Counted from the first letter of the stretch, positions 19,002 through 28,073 are shown. The stretch: 64,000 nucleotides of DNA from Rubripirellula lacrimiformis (GCF_007741535.1 NZ_CP036525.1:8370001-8434000), one strand, 5' to 3'. Translations and numbers: made by a program. Notes: generated by a model not told the origin, from the letters alone.

Positions 19002-19056
19002 AGTTATATTTCGCAGGTTTGGAGGATCAAAAGTGGAGGAAATGGAAAACCGAGAT

Positions 19057-19869
19057 CTAGATGGTGACCGACGCGAACCCGCCGTCGACGGCAATGTTTT
19101 GGCCGGTGACAAAGGACGACGCGCGACGGCTGGCCAACCAGACCACAGCGCCGGCTAGTTCGTCAGGGTTGCCGAAGCGATCCATCGGCGTGTGTCCGAT
19201 GATCTGGCCGCCACGTTCGGTGTACGAACCATCATCGTTGAACAACAGTTTGCGGTTCTGTTCGGCCGGAAAGAATCCGGGGCTGATCGCGTTGACTCGG
19301 ACGCCCGTGGTCGCCCACTCGCGTGCCAGCCACAGGGTCAGGTTGATCACGGCCGCTTTTGCTGCCGAATAGGCAACCACTCGCGACAACGGGATCATTC
19401 CCGACATCGATGCGATGTTGATCACACTGCCGACACCAGCTTGGATCATGTCCGGAGCAAAAATCTGGCTGGGCAACAGGGCACCGCCGACCAAGTTCAG
19501 GTCGAAGACGTCCCGCCATGCATCGAGCGGCAATTTGCAGACGTCGCCACCTGGGGGGATCGTCGCATCGGGGCGATTTCCGCCCGCCGCGTTGACCAAT
19601 ACCGACGCGGGAGCTCCCGCCCAAGCCTTGATCGCTTGACGAGCCTCGTCGAGCGATTCCGCCGATAGTCCGTCGGCGGCAAAGAACTTCGCCTCGCCGC
19701 CCGCATCGGTGATTTTCTTGGCACGAGCGTCACCGCGTTCGGCATTTCGACCGACCACAGCGACTTTTGCACCGAATCCACCCAGTGACTCGGCCATCAT
19801 GCCGCCAAGTTCACCAGTGCCGCCGATTACGACCGCGACATCATCGTTGAGTTCAAATAGGTTTTTCAT
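19057..19869 (-). CDS. SDR-family oxidoreductase (fructuronate/D-mannonate or DEH reductase type)
   Basis: 270 residues from the ATG at 19869; a GTG three codons earlier is possible. Classical short-chain dehydrogenase: NAD(P)-binding GGTGELGG (~16-23), NAAGG (~93-97), catalytic Ser in NIASMSG (~154), Tyr-x3-Lys in VVAYSAAK (167 and 171). The insertion RPDATIPPGGDVCKLPLDAW is typical of the SDR-type D-mannonate oxidoreductases. It likely reduces a uronate-derived keto acid (fructuronate or DEH), feeding the KDG kinase encoded next. First gene of the pair; its promoter should lie in 19870-20204. Confidence 0.78.
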   Translation of the reverse strand: MKNLFELNDDVAVVIGGTGELGGMMAESLGGFGAKVAVVGRNAERGDARAKKITDAGGEAKFFAADGLSAESLDEARQAIKAWAGAPASVLVNAAGGNRPDATIPPGGDVCKLPLDAWRDVFDLNLVGGALLPSQIFAPDMIQAGVGSVINIASMSGMIPLSRVVAYSAAKAAVINLTLWLAREWATTGVRVNAISPGFFPAEQNRKLLFNDDGSYTERGGQIIGHTPMDRFGNPDELAGAVVWLASRRASSFVTGQNIAVDGGFASVTI

Positions 19870-20204
19870 AGTGGACACAATTTAGTCCTTGGCCCCCCGA
19901 GGTAACAGGGTGTGGCGGGTAACTGACATTGGGCCCACCGGAACGCGATCCTTTTGCCCCCGCCCCAGCGGTCATTGCCAGCGGCCTGAGCCCAGCCGTC
20001 GTGTACTGAGCGGCTTGCCCCCACGGTCCTAACCCCGGGCAAATCAAGCCCGTCGTTGCCTGCCGACCGGGTTGTCCGAAGGTTCACTTGGCTTGCACAG
20101 ATCGCAATGGATACCGCACAACTGGTACGCTGTCCCCCAATTGGATCCTCCTGTGCCAAAATCCAGTTGCCTCTTCTCCCACGCGTTATCGCCGGACGGA
20201 CCAC
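19870..20204. other. Divergent promoter region between SDR and kinase genes
   Basis: 335 bases separate the minus-strand SDR/kdgK pair from the plus-strand kinase. The frame of the kinase is open back to about 20088, but without a plausible ATG. No repeat, tRNA or clear operator palindrome was seen. Confidence 0.4.
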
Positions 20205-23200
20205 GTGAGCGAACCGCCCCCCGAACTGGTCGAATCGATTTTTTTCGATGCGCTTGATCGCCCGGCTGATCAGCGTGATGCCTTCATCCGAGATCGCTGC
20301 GGAGGAAACGAGACGCTGCTAGCGAAAGTGATGGGTTTGGTCGCAGCCGATTCGGCCGCAGGGAGCGACGATTTTTTAGAGTCCGGATTCCTGGACCAAC
20401 AAGCGTTGGTGTCGGCTCATCGGTCGCCCCCAACCCCGGAGGGCGATGATTCGGCCGATGGTCGGGATTCCGAACTGGATCGGTTCCGGATCCTGTCGCG
20501 GCACCAGGAAGGCGGTTTGGGGGAAGTGCTGATCGCCCTGGACCGGCAACTCGGCCGCGAAGTCGCCATCAAACAGATCAAACCCAAGTGGCAATCTCAC
20601 CACGAGGCCCGGCAACGGTTTGTCCAAGAAGCCGAAGTGACCGGCCGCCTGGAACACCCCGGCGTTGTGCCCGTCTATGCGATGGGAACCTGGCCCGACG
20701 GCCGCCATTTCTACGCGATGCGTTTCATCGAAGGGGACACGTTCAAGGAAGTCATCGCTCGGCATCATCAACCGGCCAACCATGCCAACGAAGACGCCAT
20801 CGGGAAATCGACCCGCGATCTGGGGCTTCGCCAACTGCTAAGAACCTTTGTCGACGTCTGCGACACGATCAGCTACGCCCACAGCCGCCAAATCCTGCAC
20901 CGTGATATCAAACCGGCCAACGTCATGGTCGGCCGCTACGGCGAAACCCTGGTGGTCGATTGGGGATTGGCCAAATTGCTAGACGCGCCACGCGACGAGT
21001 CGATGACGGCCGCGTTGATGGAAGATCTGAATCAAGAAAAGGACAACGATTCAACACCCACCCGATTCGGTGGCACCGTCGGCACCCCTCAATACATGAG
21101 CCCCGAACAGGCCAACGGCCACTGGGAAGACATCAGCCGCCGCACCGACATCTACCTGTTGGGGGCGACCCTGTACGAAGTCCTGACCGGCGTGCCACCG
21201 CATCGCGACGAATCGATCCAGAAACTGTTGCCACGAATCGCAGTGGGCGACTTTCCCCCGCCGCATGAAATTTCATCGGACGTGCCACCGGCGTTGGAAG
21301 CGATCTGTCTAAACGCGATGGCGACCAAACCCATCGATCGATATCGCACGGTGTCGGATCTGGCAACCGACATCGAACGATGGCTGGCGGATGAACCGGT
21401 TTCGGTACACCGGGACTCGGTTTCCGTCCGCACCGGGCGGTGGGTCCGGCGACATCGCACGTTGGCGTATTCGGGCGCCGTTGCAGCGACTCTGTTGACG
21501 ATCGGATCGATCTTGGGTTCCGCGATCTGGAGCGGGCAACAGGCCAAACAGTTTCGCATCCAGCGGGAGAACACCGCCAAAGCGATCGCGTTGGAATCCG
21601 CGCAGTCCAGCCGTTTGGTTGAACTGCGAACCGCCGTCGCCGGCGCCGCATCGCTGGCCCAAGCCGAGATCGCGGCCAACCGGTACTCATCCGCATCAAG
21701 CGTTTTGTCCGAAGCCGTCAAACTGATCGCCGATGAACCCAGTCTGGCGGCCCAGCGAGATTCACTGGCGTCCAAAGCGGATCGCATCGCCCAAATCGTC
21801 ACGTTCTATGAATCGTTCGATGTCACCAACGAACAAAACGTTCTTAGCCGCGACAGCAAAGCGATCGCGGCCGGTCGATGGGGACTGGAAGCATTGGGCG
21901 TTTGGGATCGCGAAGATTGGTGGTTCCAGTTGCCGGTCCAGGACCTGTCCCCTGAACAAGCCGATCGGCTGCGCTGGGATGTGTACCAACAATGGATGCT
22001 GATCAACGCCATGCTGGTCAAGACGATCGGGGTCCGTTTGACGGGGACCGGGCGAGTCACGTCGGCGTCCAACATGGTGCCGGCGATTCGGCGATTCCTG
22101 CGCACCGACCAAGGGAAACGCGAAGCGGCCGCCGCGATCATCGTCAGCCGCCGGATCGAACTGTTCCGCCTTTCCGAAGCCGCCCGTTGGTATCGACGTT
22201 CAGCCGAATTCCGATTGTTCCAAGGGTCGCGGTTGGCGGGCAGCGATCTGGGACGAACCCGCACGGCGACCGATTCGCATAGCATCGGTGTGCTGTCGAT
22301 GATCGCCGCCTTCGACCCTAACTTTGAAATCTTCTTTCGCGATTACCAGGGCAGTGATTCCATGGTGACTGCTCGAGATCTTTTCCTGCGTGCCTCCGCA
22401 CAGCGACCGGATTATTACTGGACCAGTCTGGGTTTGTCACAGGTCGAGTTTCTGTTGGCCCAGCGTGATGGGGGCGACGACCTGCACCAATACGATGCCG
22501 CCATCCAATCGATCGGTCGCTGCATCGCACTGCGGCCCGACAAGTGCTTTGGGTACGCCGACCGTTCGTCGATGTACCGTGCCCAGGCCAGATTGATCCA
22601 GCGTGTACGCAACGCCGACGATCAAATTCAAACCGAATCGGTCGAAGAACTACGGCGGTGGAGTTTGGCGGATGCCCAGATGGCGGATCGGCTGGGGCGA
22701 ACCCAACCATGGGTCGGTTGGCAACATGGTTTGGCCCTGTTGGAAATGGGCAACGTTGACGAAGCGATCACACGGTTCTTGGAAACGTCCAAACGGACTC
22801 TGGAACTAGTCGGGATCAACGACGCACCGTTTGTGAAAACCGACGACCTTCGGGGACGCAGCGAAGTCGCCGATGTCACCGAACAGCTTCAAAACGAATA
22901 TCCCGACGACGCTCGCTTTCCCACACTGTTGGCGTCGATCCGATTGAACCAAAACCGTTTCGACGAAGCCGCTGCGATCATCGGCCAAGCCATCGCGTTG
23001 CCCAACGCCGCCGCTCACGCCCATGCCGTGTCCGGGATGATCAAGATTTCCGCCGAAGATCTGACCAGGCCCGACCCACAAAGATCCGAGCAAACGGCCG
23101 CGCTGATCGAATCGGCCAAAGCGGACTTCACGACGGCGATCACGTTGGATCCCAATCATGACTGGGCACATTACGGGTTGGCGGTTTGTTTCGAAGCCGA

Positions 23201-23981
23201 AGACCAGATCGACGAAGCGCTAGCGGAATACAGCATCGCCCAATCGATTGCACGGACCGACGATCAACGATCCGCGGCGCTGCTGGGCAAAGGACGAACA
23301 CTGGGAATCCTGCGACGTTACAACGAAGCCACCGAAGCGATCATGTTGGCCCGGGAATTGGAACCGGCCTGTCATCTGATGTCCGTCATCCGACCCTTGG
23401 GAATCCGCTACGGGACGATTCAAAAGACGGCACCCCAGAGCGAGTATTTGCCTGCGATGAAATCGTTTGTCGAATCGCTGATGGAATTGCCACGGATCAC
23501 CGGGATGAAGGTTCCGCAGCAACGGAGTCCGAACTATCGCGCCGCGCTGCTCAACGGCGACTTTGAACTCGGGTCGACGAAATACTGGCAGATCCCCACC
23601 AACGTTCGCGTGATCCCATCGCCCGGACAGACCGGCCAATCGGCACTGCAACTGCAGGGTGGCAATGCCAGTCTGTATCAAGATTTCTCGGTCGAACCCG
23701 GTGTCCGCTATCGCGTCACGATGCGAGTGAAGCAGGACTTGCCCGCATCCCCCACAACGACCGTGCAAATTGGATCGCACCCCATCATCTCGATCCCAGG
23801 CAGCGAGGGAACTGCCAATACCAAGTCGACCCAATCCAGCACAGCTTGGACGACCCACCAGGGTCAGTTCACCACGCCGGTAGACCCCCGCGGCCGGATC
23901 ACAGAATCAAGGATCACGATCAGCGGCGCCGGAAAAGGCCGGGTCTGGATCGATGACGTTGTGATCACACGTATTCCCTAA
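20205..23981 (+). CDS. Transmembrane serine/threonine protein kinase with TPR-like and carbohydrate-binding-like regions
   Basis: 1258 residues from a GTG at 20205 (VSEPPPELVESIFFDALDRP), with a purine-rich GGACGGA just upstream; earlier codons in frame have no good start. The kinase domain spans ~93-400: Lys in REVAIKQIK (K123), HRDIKPANVM (HRD at 232-234), DWG for DFG (D252) and GTPQYMSPEQA. One membrane helix lies at ~420-442 (SGAVAATLLTIGSILGSAI). Beyond it lies a long alpha-helical region with TPR-like units (e.g. WAHYGLAVCFEAEDQIDEAL). The C-terminal ~140 residues (from LLNGDFELGSTKYWQ) look like a CBM4/9-type beta sandwich. The kinase is presumably cytosolic and the sensor extracytoplasmic; the signal is unknown. 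Confidence 0.88.
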   Translation: MSEPPPELVESIFFDALDRPADQRDAFIRDRCGGNETLLAKVMGLVAADSAAGSDDFLESGFLDQQALVSAHRSPPTPEGDDSADGRDSELDRFRILSRHQEGGLGEVLIALDRQLGREVAIKQIKPKWQSHHEARQRFVQEAEVTGRLEHPGVVPVYAMGTWPDGRHFYAMRFIEGDTFKEVIARHHQPANHANEDAIGKSTRDLGLRQLLRTFVDVCDTISYAHSRQILHRDIKPANVMVGRYGETLVVDWGLAKLLDAPRDESMTAALMEDLNQEKDNDSTPTRFGGTVGTPQYMSPEQANGHWEDISRRTDIYLLGATLYEVLTGVPPHRDESIQKLLPRIAVGDFPPPHEISSDVPPALEAICLNAMATKPIDRYRTVSDLATDIERWLADEPVSVHRDSVSVRTGRWVRRHRTLAYSGAVAATLLTIGSILGSAIWSGQQAKQFRIQRENTAKAIALESAQSSRLVELRTAVAGAASLAQAEIAANRYSSASSVLSEAVKLIADEPSLAAQRDSLASKADRIAQIVTFYESFDVTNEQNVLSRDSKAIAAGRWGLEALGVWDREDWWFQLPVQDLSPEQADRLRWDVYQQWMLINAMLVKTIGVRLTGTGRVTSASNMVPAIRRFLRTDQGKREAAAAIIVSRRIELFRLSEAARWYRRSAEFRLFQGSRLAGSDLGRTRTATDSHSIGVLSMIAAFDPNFEIFFRDYQGSDSMVTARDLFLRASAQRPDYYWTSLGLSQVEFLLAQRDGGDDLHQYDAAIQSIGRCIALRPDKCFGYADRSSMYRAQARLIQRVRNADDQIQTESVEELRRWSLADAQMADRLGRTQPWVGWQHGLALLEMGNVDEAITRFLETSKRTLELVGINDAPFVKTDDLRGRSEVADVTEQLQNEYPDDARFPTLLASIRLNQNRFDEAAAIIGQAIALPNAAAHAHAVSGMIKISAEDLTRPDPQRSEQTAALIESAKADFTTAITLDPNHDWAHYGLAVCFEAEDQIDEALAEYSIAQSIARTDDQRSAALLGKGRTLGILRRYNEATEAIMLARELEPACHLMSVIRPLGIRYGTIQKTAPQSEYLPAMKSFVESLMELPRITGMKVPQQRSPNYRAALLNGDFELGSTKYWQIPTNVRVIPSPGQTGQSALQLQGGNASLYQDFSVEPGVRYRVTMRVKQDLPASPTTTVQIGSHPIISIPGSEGTANTKSTQSSTAWTTHQGQFTTPVDPRGRITESRITISGAGKGRVWIDDVVITRIP

Positions 23982-24206
23982 CACGGTAAACGGCCTGCTG
24001 GCTTCGTCGAGTATCGATCGGCAACGCATGAGCCGTTGAGGCGATATCCTTGGTTCCATCGGCCACCAATCAGGGCAAGCGCACTGTCGATTTCGTCGCG
24101 TCTTTCAACGGCAAAGATAAGCCGCCGGCCGTGACGACACGGGCAATTCCCGGCCGCTCACGCGCCTGCGGCTCACGAAATCAGCAGGCGGTAAACCAAG
24201 CGAAGA

Positions 24207-24319
24207 TTCTTTTCGAGAAATCGTTAAGGGACTCTCGCAGACTTCTCGCAAGTGTGGGTGAGGCGGCTGAATCGGCCACTCGAAACACCTCCCGCAACCG
24301 CACATCCAAGAGAAGAACC
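24207..24319 (+). promoter_or_regulatory. Conserved leader of secreted protein gene, copy 1
   Basis: The segment TTTTCGAGAAATCGTTAAGG (from 24210) and the following CTTCTCGCAAGTG and TCGAAAC...ACCTCC blocks recur in the same order before the gene at 26782 (TTTTCTAGAAAAGATGTTAAGG from 26673). The two genes encode similar low-complexity secreted proteins. This may be a shared promoter/5' UTR, or the trace of a gene duplication. AAGAGAAGA just before the ATG is the likely ribosome-binding site. The preceding 23982-24206 holds no gene. Confidence 0.5.
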
Positions 24320-24916
24320 ATGTCCCAATCGATCAACCGAAGCTTGCCCCGTTCAACCTCGGCCGTCCGCCGCACCCTGGCCGGCCTAGCTGCCGCTCTG
24401 GTGATGACGATGATGGCACCCACCGTTTCGGCACAGAGTGCTGGTTCGTGGGTCGATATCGGCAACGGTTTTGCCGGGGCCGGTGGCAGTGCATCGGGCC
24501 CGATCTCGATCGTGAAGGGCCGCAGCAGCTCGAAAAATGGCATGCAGTTCGGCCACGGATTCGCACTCGGAGCCGGCCCCAACGGATTGGCAATCAGCAA
24601 TTCAGTCGGTGCCGGTGCCGGACCAGGCGGGGTGGCTCATAACATGAACCTGAACATTGGCGCCAACGGGACCCATTTCAGCCAGGGTGGTGTGGTCAGC
24701 CAAGGCGGCAACCGGCGAGTCATTTCCGGTGGCCAAACCGGAACCCGCAATGGACAGGTCTATGGCGGCAGTCAATCGACCGGGTTCGGCCAAAACACGA
24801 AGGCCTGGTCCCAAAGCCACACTCGCCAGTGGGGCCAACCGACCTATCAACCTGCGGTTCAACCCGGATACCAGTCGGGCATGACCAACCAACGATGGTT
24901 CGGAAACCGTCGCTAA
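24320..24916 (+). CDS. Secreted Gly/Asn/Ser-rich low-complexity protein
   Basis: 198 residues from the ATG at 24320. A signal peptide is clear: basic start, RTLAGLAAALVMTMMAPTVSAQ, cleavage near residue 38-39. The mature part is rich in Gly, Ser, Asn and Gln with irregular G-x-G units (GNGFAGAGGSASGP, GAGAGPGGVAHN) and ends with tyrosine/proline repeats QPTYQPAVQPGYQSG. The protein at 26782 has the same design and tail, so the two are probably paralogues. No enzymatic motif. A structural or matrix role is possible but unproven. Confidence 0.72.
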   Translation: MSQSINRSLPRSTSAVRRTLAGLAAALVMTMMAPTVSAQSAGSWVDIGNGFAGAGGSASGPISIVKGRSSSKNGMQFGHGFALGAGPNGLAISNSVGAGAGPGGVAHNMNLNIGANGTHFSQGGVVSQGGNRRVISGGQTGTRNGQVYGGSQSTGFGQNTKAWSQSHTRQWGQPTYQPAVQPGYQSGMTNQRWFGNRR

Positions 24917-25019
24917 ACCAACCACCGCCGACCCTCCGCCGCCTTCGGCCGATTCCTTATCGGTCGAAGGTTGTTCTGCGTACTGCCAATCATTCATTCC
25001 CTCATTAGGATCTACTGCG

Positions 25020-25745
25020 ATGAATCGACGTTCCCTGAATTCGACTCGATGGTTGATGTTTTTCGCTGCCGGACTGCTGACCGTTTCCGGCCTCCCACTG
25101 CGAGCCCAAACCCAACCGGATTCGGACCAAGCCCAAACTTCAAACGATTCGTCCATCCCCGATGCGTCGCTGTTGGATGACCACTGGGGTGCCGAATTCG
25201 GGGCCGTTCCCAATCTGTTGCGACTGCACCTGCCGATGTTGCAGCGCCGCGGTGGCCTGGTCGTTCGCGACGTACAACCGGGACGTCCAGCCGACCTGGC
25301 AGGCTTTCGAAACGGCGACATTCTGTTGCAGGTCAATGGACAACCGGTACTCCAGCAAGATCGCCTAGGACGCCCCGACGAAATGATGATGGCGTTGGTC
25401 ATCCGCCGCGGATCCATCCAAATGCTGTCGCCGGGCAATGGCCCTGCATTCGGAATCCCATCGCCGCCCAACCGTTCGTTTGGAAATCTCCCGTCCCGCC
25501 CCGGCAGGGGATGGCATCGTGATCCAGGACTCGGCACCACGGCCGCTTCATCCTCCTCCAGTAGTTCCGAGGCAGTTTCCATCAGCCAATCGGGCGACCA
25601 AATTTCGCTCAGTATCGACTCGTCGGATCCCAAGATCGGTCGACTGCAGATGCAGGGCACGCGGAAACAAATCCAACAGCAATTGGATTCGGATCGGTAT
25701 TCCAAGGAAGCCAAGCAAATGATCCGGCAAGCGATCGGATTTTAA
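25020..25745 (+). CDS. Secreted PDZ-domain protein
   Basis: 241 residues from the ATG at 25020. Signal peptide MNRRSLNSTRWLMFFAAGLL... ending at LRAQ (about residue 30). A PDZ-like domain covers ~80-135: GGLVVRDVQPGRPADLAGFR then NGDILLQVNGQPV, the carboxylate-loop and second-strand pattern of HtrA-type PDZ domains. No protease domain is present. A Ser-rich linker (TTAASSSSSSSEAVS) precedes a polar C-terminal segment ending KQMIRQAIGF. It probably binds peptide tails outside the cytoplasm. It sits between two related secreted proteins, and its stop abuts the 129-bp repeat array. Confidence 0.78.
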   Translation: MNRRSLNSTRWLMFFAAGLLTVSGLPLRAQTQPDSDQAQTSNDSSIPDASLLDDHWGAEFGAVPNLLRLHLPMLQRRGGLVVRDVQPGRPADLAGFRNGDILLQVNGQPVLQQDRLGRPDEMMMALVIRRGSIQMLSPGNGPAFGIPSPPNRSFGNLPSRPGRGWHRDPGLGTTAASSSSSSSEAVSISQSGDQISLSIDSSDPKIGRLQMQGTRKQIQQQLDSDRYSKEAKQMIRQAIGF

Positions 25746-26668
25746 AACGCTTGACCACCGGCATGCGTGCTGTCGTCCCTGCGGGACTTGCTGCCCAACA
25801 GCCACGAACCTGGCGACAGCCCTCTGCCGTGGACCTTGGGCCACGGTGTCATTGGCCGCGCCTGAATCCACCGGTGGTCAAGACCACCGGCATGCGTGCG
25901 GTGGTCCCTGCGGGACTTGCTGCCCAATAGCCACGAACGTGGCGACAGCCCTCTGCCGTGGACCTTGGTCCACGGTGTCATTGGCCGCGTCTGGATCCAC
26001 CGGTGGTCAAGACCACCGGCATGCATGCTGTCGTCCCTGCGGGACTTGCTGCCCCATAGCCACGAACCTGGCGACAGCCCTCTGCCGTGGACCTTGGTCC
26101 ACGGTGTCATTGGCCGCGTCTGAATCCACCGGTGGTCAAGACCACCGGCACGCGTGCTGTCGTCCCTGCGGGACTTGCTGTCCAATAGCCACGAACCTGG
26201 CGACAGCCCTCTGCCGTGGACCTTGGGCCACGGTGTCATTGGCCGCGTCTGAATCCACCGGTGGTCAAGACCACCGGCATGCGTGCGGTGGTCCCTGCGG
26301 GACTTGCTGTCCAATAGCCACGAACGTGGCGACAGCCCTCTGCCGTGGACTTTGGGCCACGGTGTCATTGGCCGCGTCTGAATCCACCGGTGGTCAAGAC
26401 CACCAGCACGCGTGCGGTGGTCCCTGCGGGACTTGCTGCCCAATAGCCACGAACGTGGCGACAGCCCTCTGCCGTGGACCTTGGGCCACGGTGTCATTGG
26501 CCGCGTCTGAATCCACCGGTGGTCAAGACCACCAGCACGCGTGCGGTGGTCCCTGCGGGACTTGCTGCCCAATAGCCACGAACGAATCCACCGGTGGTCA
26601 AGACCACCGGCATGCGTGCTGTCGTCCCTGCGGGACTTGCTGTCCAATAGCCACGAACGTGGCCCGAC
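25739..26668. repeat. Tandem array of 129-bp hairpin-rich repeats
   Basis: Units begin at CCACCGGTGG at 25868, 25997, 26126, 26255, 26384 and 26513, exactly 129 bp apart. A degenerate first unit starts near 25739, a unit shortened to 75 bp runs 26513-26587, and a final partial copy begins at 26588. A full unit holds four inverted repeats: CCGGTGGTC-AA-GACCACCGG, GTCCC-TGC-GGGAC, GCCACG-AA-CGTGGC and CCGTGGACC-TT-GGTCCACGG. Sequence differences between units are few. Because 129 is 43 codons, long repetitive frames stay open on both strands (minus 26788-25742; plus 25846 onward), which I treat as artefacts. Confidence 0.92.
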
Positions 26669-26670
26669 AA

Positions 26671-26781
26671 GGTTTTCTAGAAAAGATGTTAAGGGGTTCC
26701 GCCGGTTTCGACGCAAGTCCTCGTGAAAGCCAACAACGACTTTCGAAACCAAGAACCACCTCCGACCAAGGAACCTTGACG
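26671..26781 (+). promoter_or_regulatory. Conserved leader of secreted protein gene, copy 2
   Basis: Starts right after the last hairpin unit. It contains TTTTCTAGAAAAGATGTTAAGG (26673-26694), GACGCAAGTCC, and TTTCGAAACCAAGAACCACC, matching the order of blocks before the gene at 24320. TTTTCTAGAAAA is also a near-perfect palindrome. AAGGA at 26769-26773 is a good ribosome-binding site for the ATG at 26782. Confidence 0.5.
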
Positions 26782-27330
26782 ATGACACGCTTCACCACCT
26801 CCTTTGCATTTGCCGCCCTGTGCCTGATCGCGGCGGACGCCAACGCTCAAGTCACTGCCAGCAGCTACTCCAGCGGCGGGACCGCGGTCGCCAGTGCTAG
26901 CGGGCGTGGCAACACTCGACTCAATGCCACCGCGATCGCTCGCAATGGCGGCTACGCATCGGCCAACATGAACGGCCGCGGCACCAACGGTGGCTTCGCC
27001 AGCGGACGCAGCACAGCGATCGCCAATGGCGGCACCGCGATTTCCAACGGGACATCGATCGCCAATGGCTGGGGTGCTCGGTCGCACGTCAATTCCACCG
27101 CACGATCCAGTTGGGGCGGATTCGCACAATCAAATGGGCAAGCGATCGCCAACGGTAACTTCTCTAGCGCCACGGCCAATGCGGGTGCCACGGCCCGCTG
27201 GGGACAACGATCATTCAGCGCTGCCCGTGCGGTCGACAACCGCGGCTGGGTGACCCCACAACCGGTTTACCAACCTTCGGTTCAACCGGCATACCAAACC
27301 TATGGCGGCCAAACCTACCGCGGCTGGTGA
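26782..27330 (+). CDS. Secreted Ala/Asn/Gly-rich repeat protein
   Basis: 182 residues from the ATG at 26782, supported by AAGGA nine bases upstream. The signal peptide MTRFTTSFAFAALCLIAADANAQ is cleaved near residue 23. The mature chain is made of short degenerate repeats with AIANG/AISNG/ATANAG cores (STAIANGGTAISNGTSIANG), suggesting a repetitive beta-structure. The tail is QPVYQPSVQPAYQTYGGQTY, matching the protein at 24320. No known domain. The same frame is open far upstream through the repeat array, but the signal peptide and ribosome-binding site fix the start here. A terminator follows. Confidence 0.75.
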   Translation: MTRFTTSFAFAALCLIAADANAQVTASSYSSGGTAVASASGRGNTRLNATAIARNGGYASANMNGRGTNGGFASGRSTAIANGGTAISNGTSIANGWGARSHVNSTARSSWGGFAQSNGQAIANGNFSSATANAGATARWGQRSFSAARAVDNRGWVTPQPVYQPSVQPAYQTYGGQTYRGW

Positions 27331-27363
27331 TCCCGACCGTGTGCCTCGCTTTCGACTCGCCAT

Positions 27364-27397
27364 CCCTCGCCGCTGAATCAGCTGCGAGGGTTTTTTC
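27364..27397 (+). terminator. Rho-independent terminator
   Basis: CCCTCGC (27364-27370) pairs with GCGAGGG (27384-27390) around a 13-base loop, followed at once by TTTTTT (27391-27396). It ends the transcript of the secreted repeat protein and insulates the ECF sigma gene that follows. Confidence 0.85.
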
Positions 27398-27463
27398 GTG
27401 TGGCAAACTGGTATGTTAGGCAGGGTCGATTTCGTTTTCATGCCTCCGTCCCCCATTGCCCCC

Positions 27464-28036
27464 ATGACAGACCAGCCGCACGAAGTATCCGTTCTGCTGC
27501 AGAGGCTGAAATCGGGCGACGAATCCGCCAAGGACGCTCTGTTTACGGAATTGCAAAGCGAGCTTCGTGGCATGGCGGCGGCATTGATGAGCCGCGAACG
27601 CCCCGATCACACGTTGCAGGCAACCGCGTTGGTCAACGAAGCCTGTCTGCGATTGCTGGACTCCGATGCTGCCGAAAACGCGTCCGATCGACGTTACTTT
27701 TTCGGGATGGCCAATCGAGCGATGCGTCAGATCCTGGTCGACCACGCCCGCGCTCGGAATACGACCAAACGGGGCGGCGAATACCAACGGGGTTCGCTGG
27801 ACATCGTGCTGGACAACTTCGAAGCCAGCAACCAATGCAACTTTGTCGATCTAGAATCGTCCCTAGCGGAACTCGAGAAAGACTCGCCGCGACAACGCGA
27901 AGTGGTCGAACTGCGTTTCTTTTCCGGACTTTCGATTCCCGAAGTCGCCGAGGTCTTGGACGTCAGCGTGGGTACGGTCGAACGCGATTGGCGGTTGGCG
28001 CGAGCCAAACTTTACCAGAGCCTGCGTGGCGAATAG
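27464..28036 (+). CDS. ECF-type RNA polymerase sigma factor
   Basis: 190 residues from the ATG at 27464 (MTDQPHEVSVLLQRLKSGDE); earlier in-frame starts would add an unsupported leader. Region 2 shows ELRGMAAALMSRERPDHTLQ and ATALVNEACLRLL with YFFGMANRAMRQILVDHAR. Region 4 has SPRQREVVELRFFSGLSIPE and a helix-turn-helix VAEVLDVSVGTVERDWRLAR. This is the subgroup with a HTLQ-x-TALVNE-type signature that is abundant in Planctomycetes. No anti-sigma factor gene is adjacent. Next gene on the same strand is a thioesterase 37 bases away. Confidence 0.9.
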   Translation: MTDQPHEVSVLLQRLKSGDESAKDALFTELQSELRGMAAALMSRERPDHTLQATALVNEACLRLLDSDAAENASDRRYFFGMANRAMRQILVDHARARNTTKRGGEYQRGSLDIVLDNFEASNQCNFVDLESSLAELEKDSPRQREVVELRFFSGLSIPEVAEVLDVSVGTVERDWRLARAKLYQSLRGE

Positions 28037-28073
28037 AACAGCCCGTCCATCCAACCATCGGCATTCGGAAATC

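Noticed and set aside
25739-26668. CRISPR array
   Set aside because: Units are near-identical over their full 129 bp with no unique spacers, and no cas gene is nearby.
25742-26788. Repeat protein encoded on the minus strand of the array
   Set aside because: The frame stays open only because the unit is 43 codons long. The opposite strand is open for the same reason, and no signal or start context exists.
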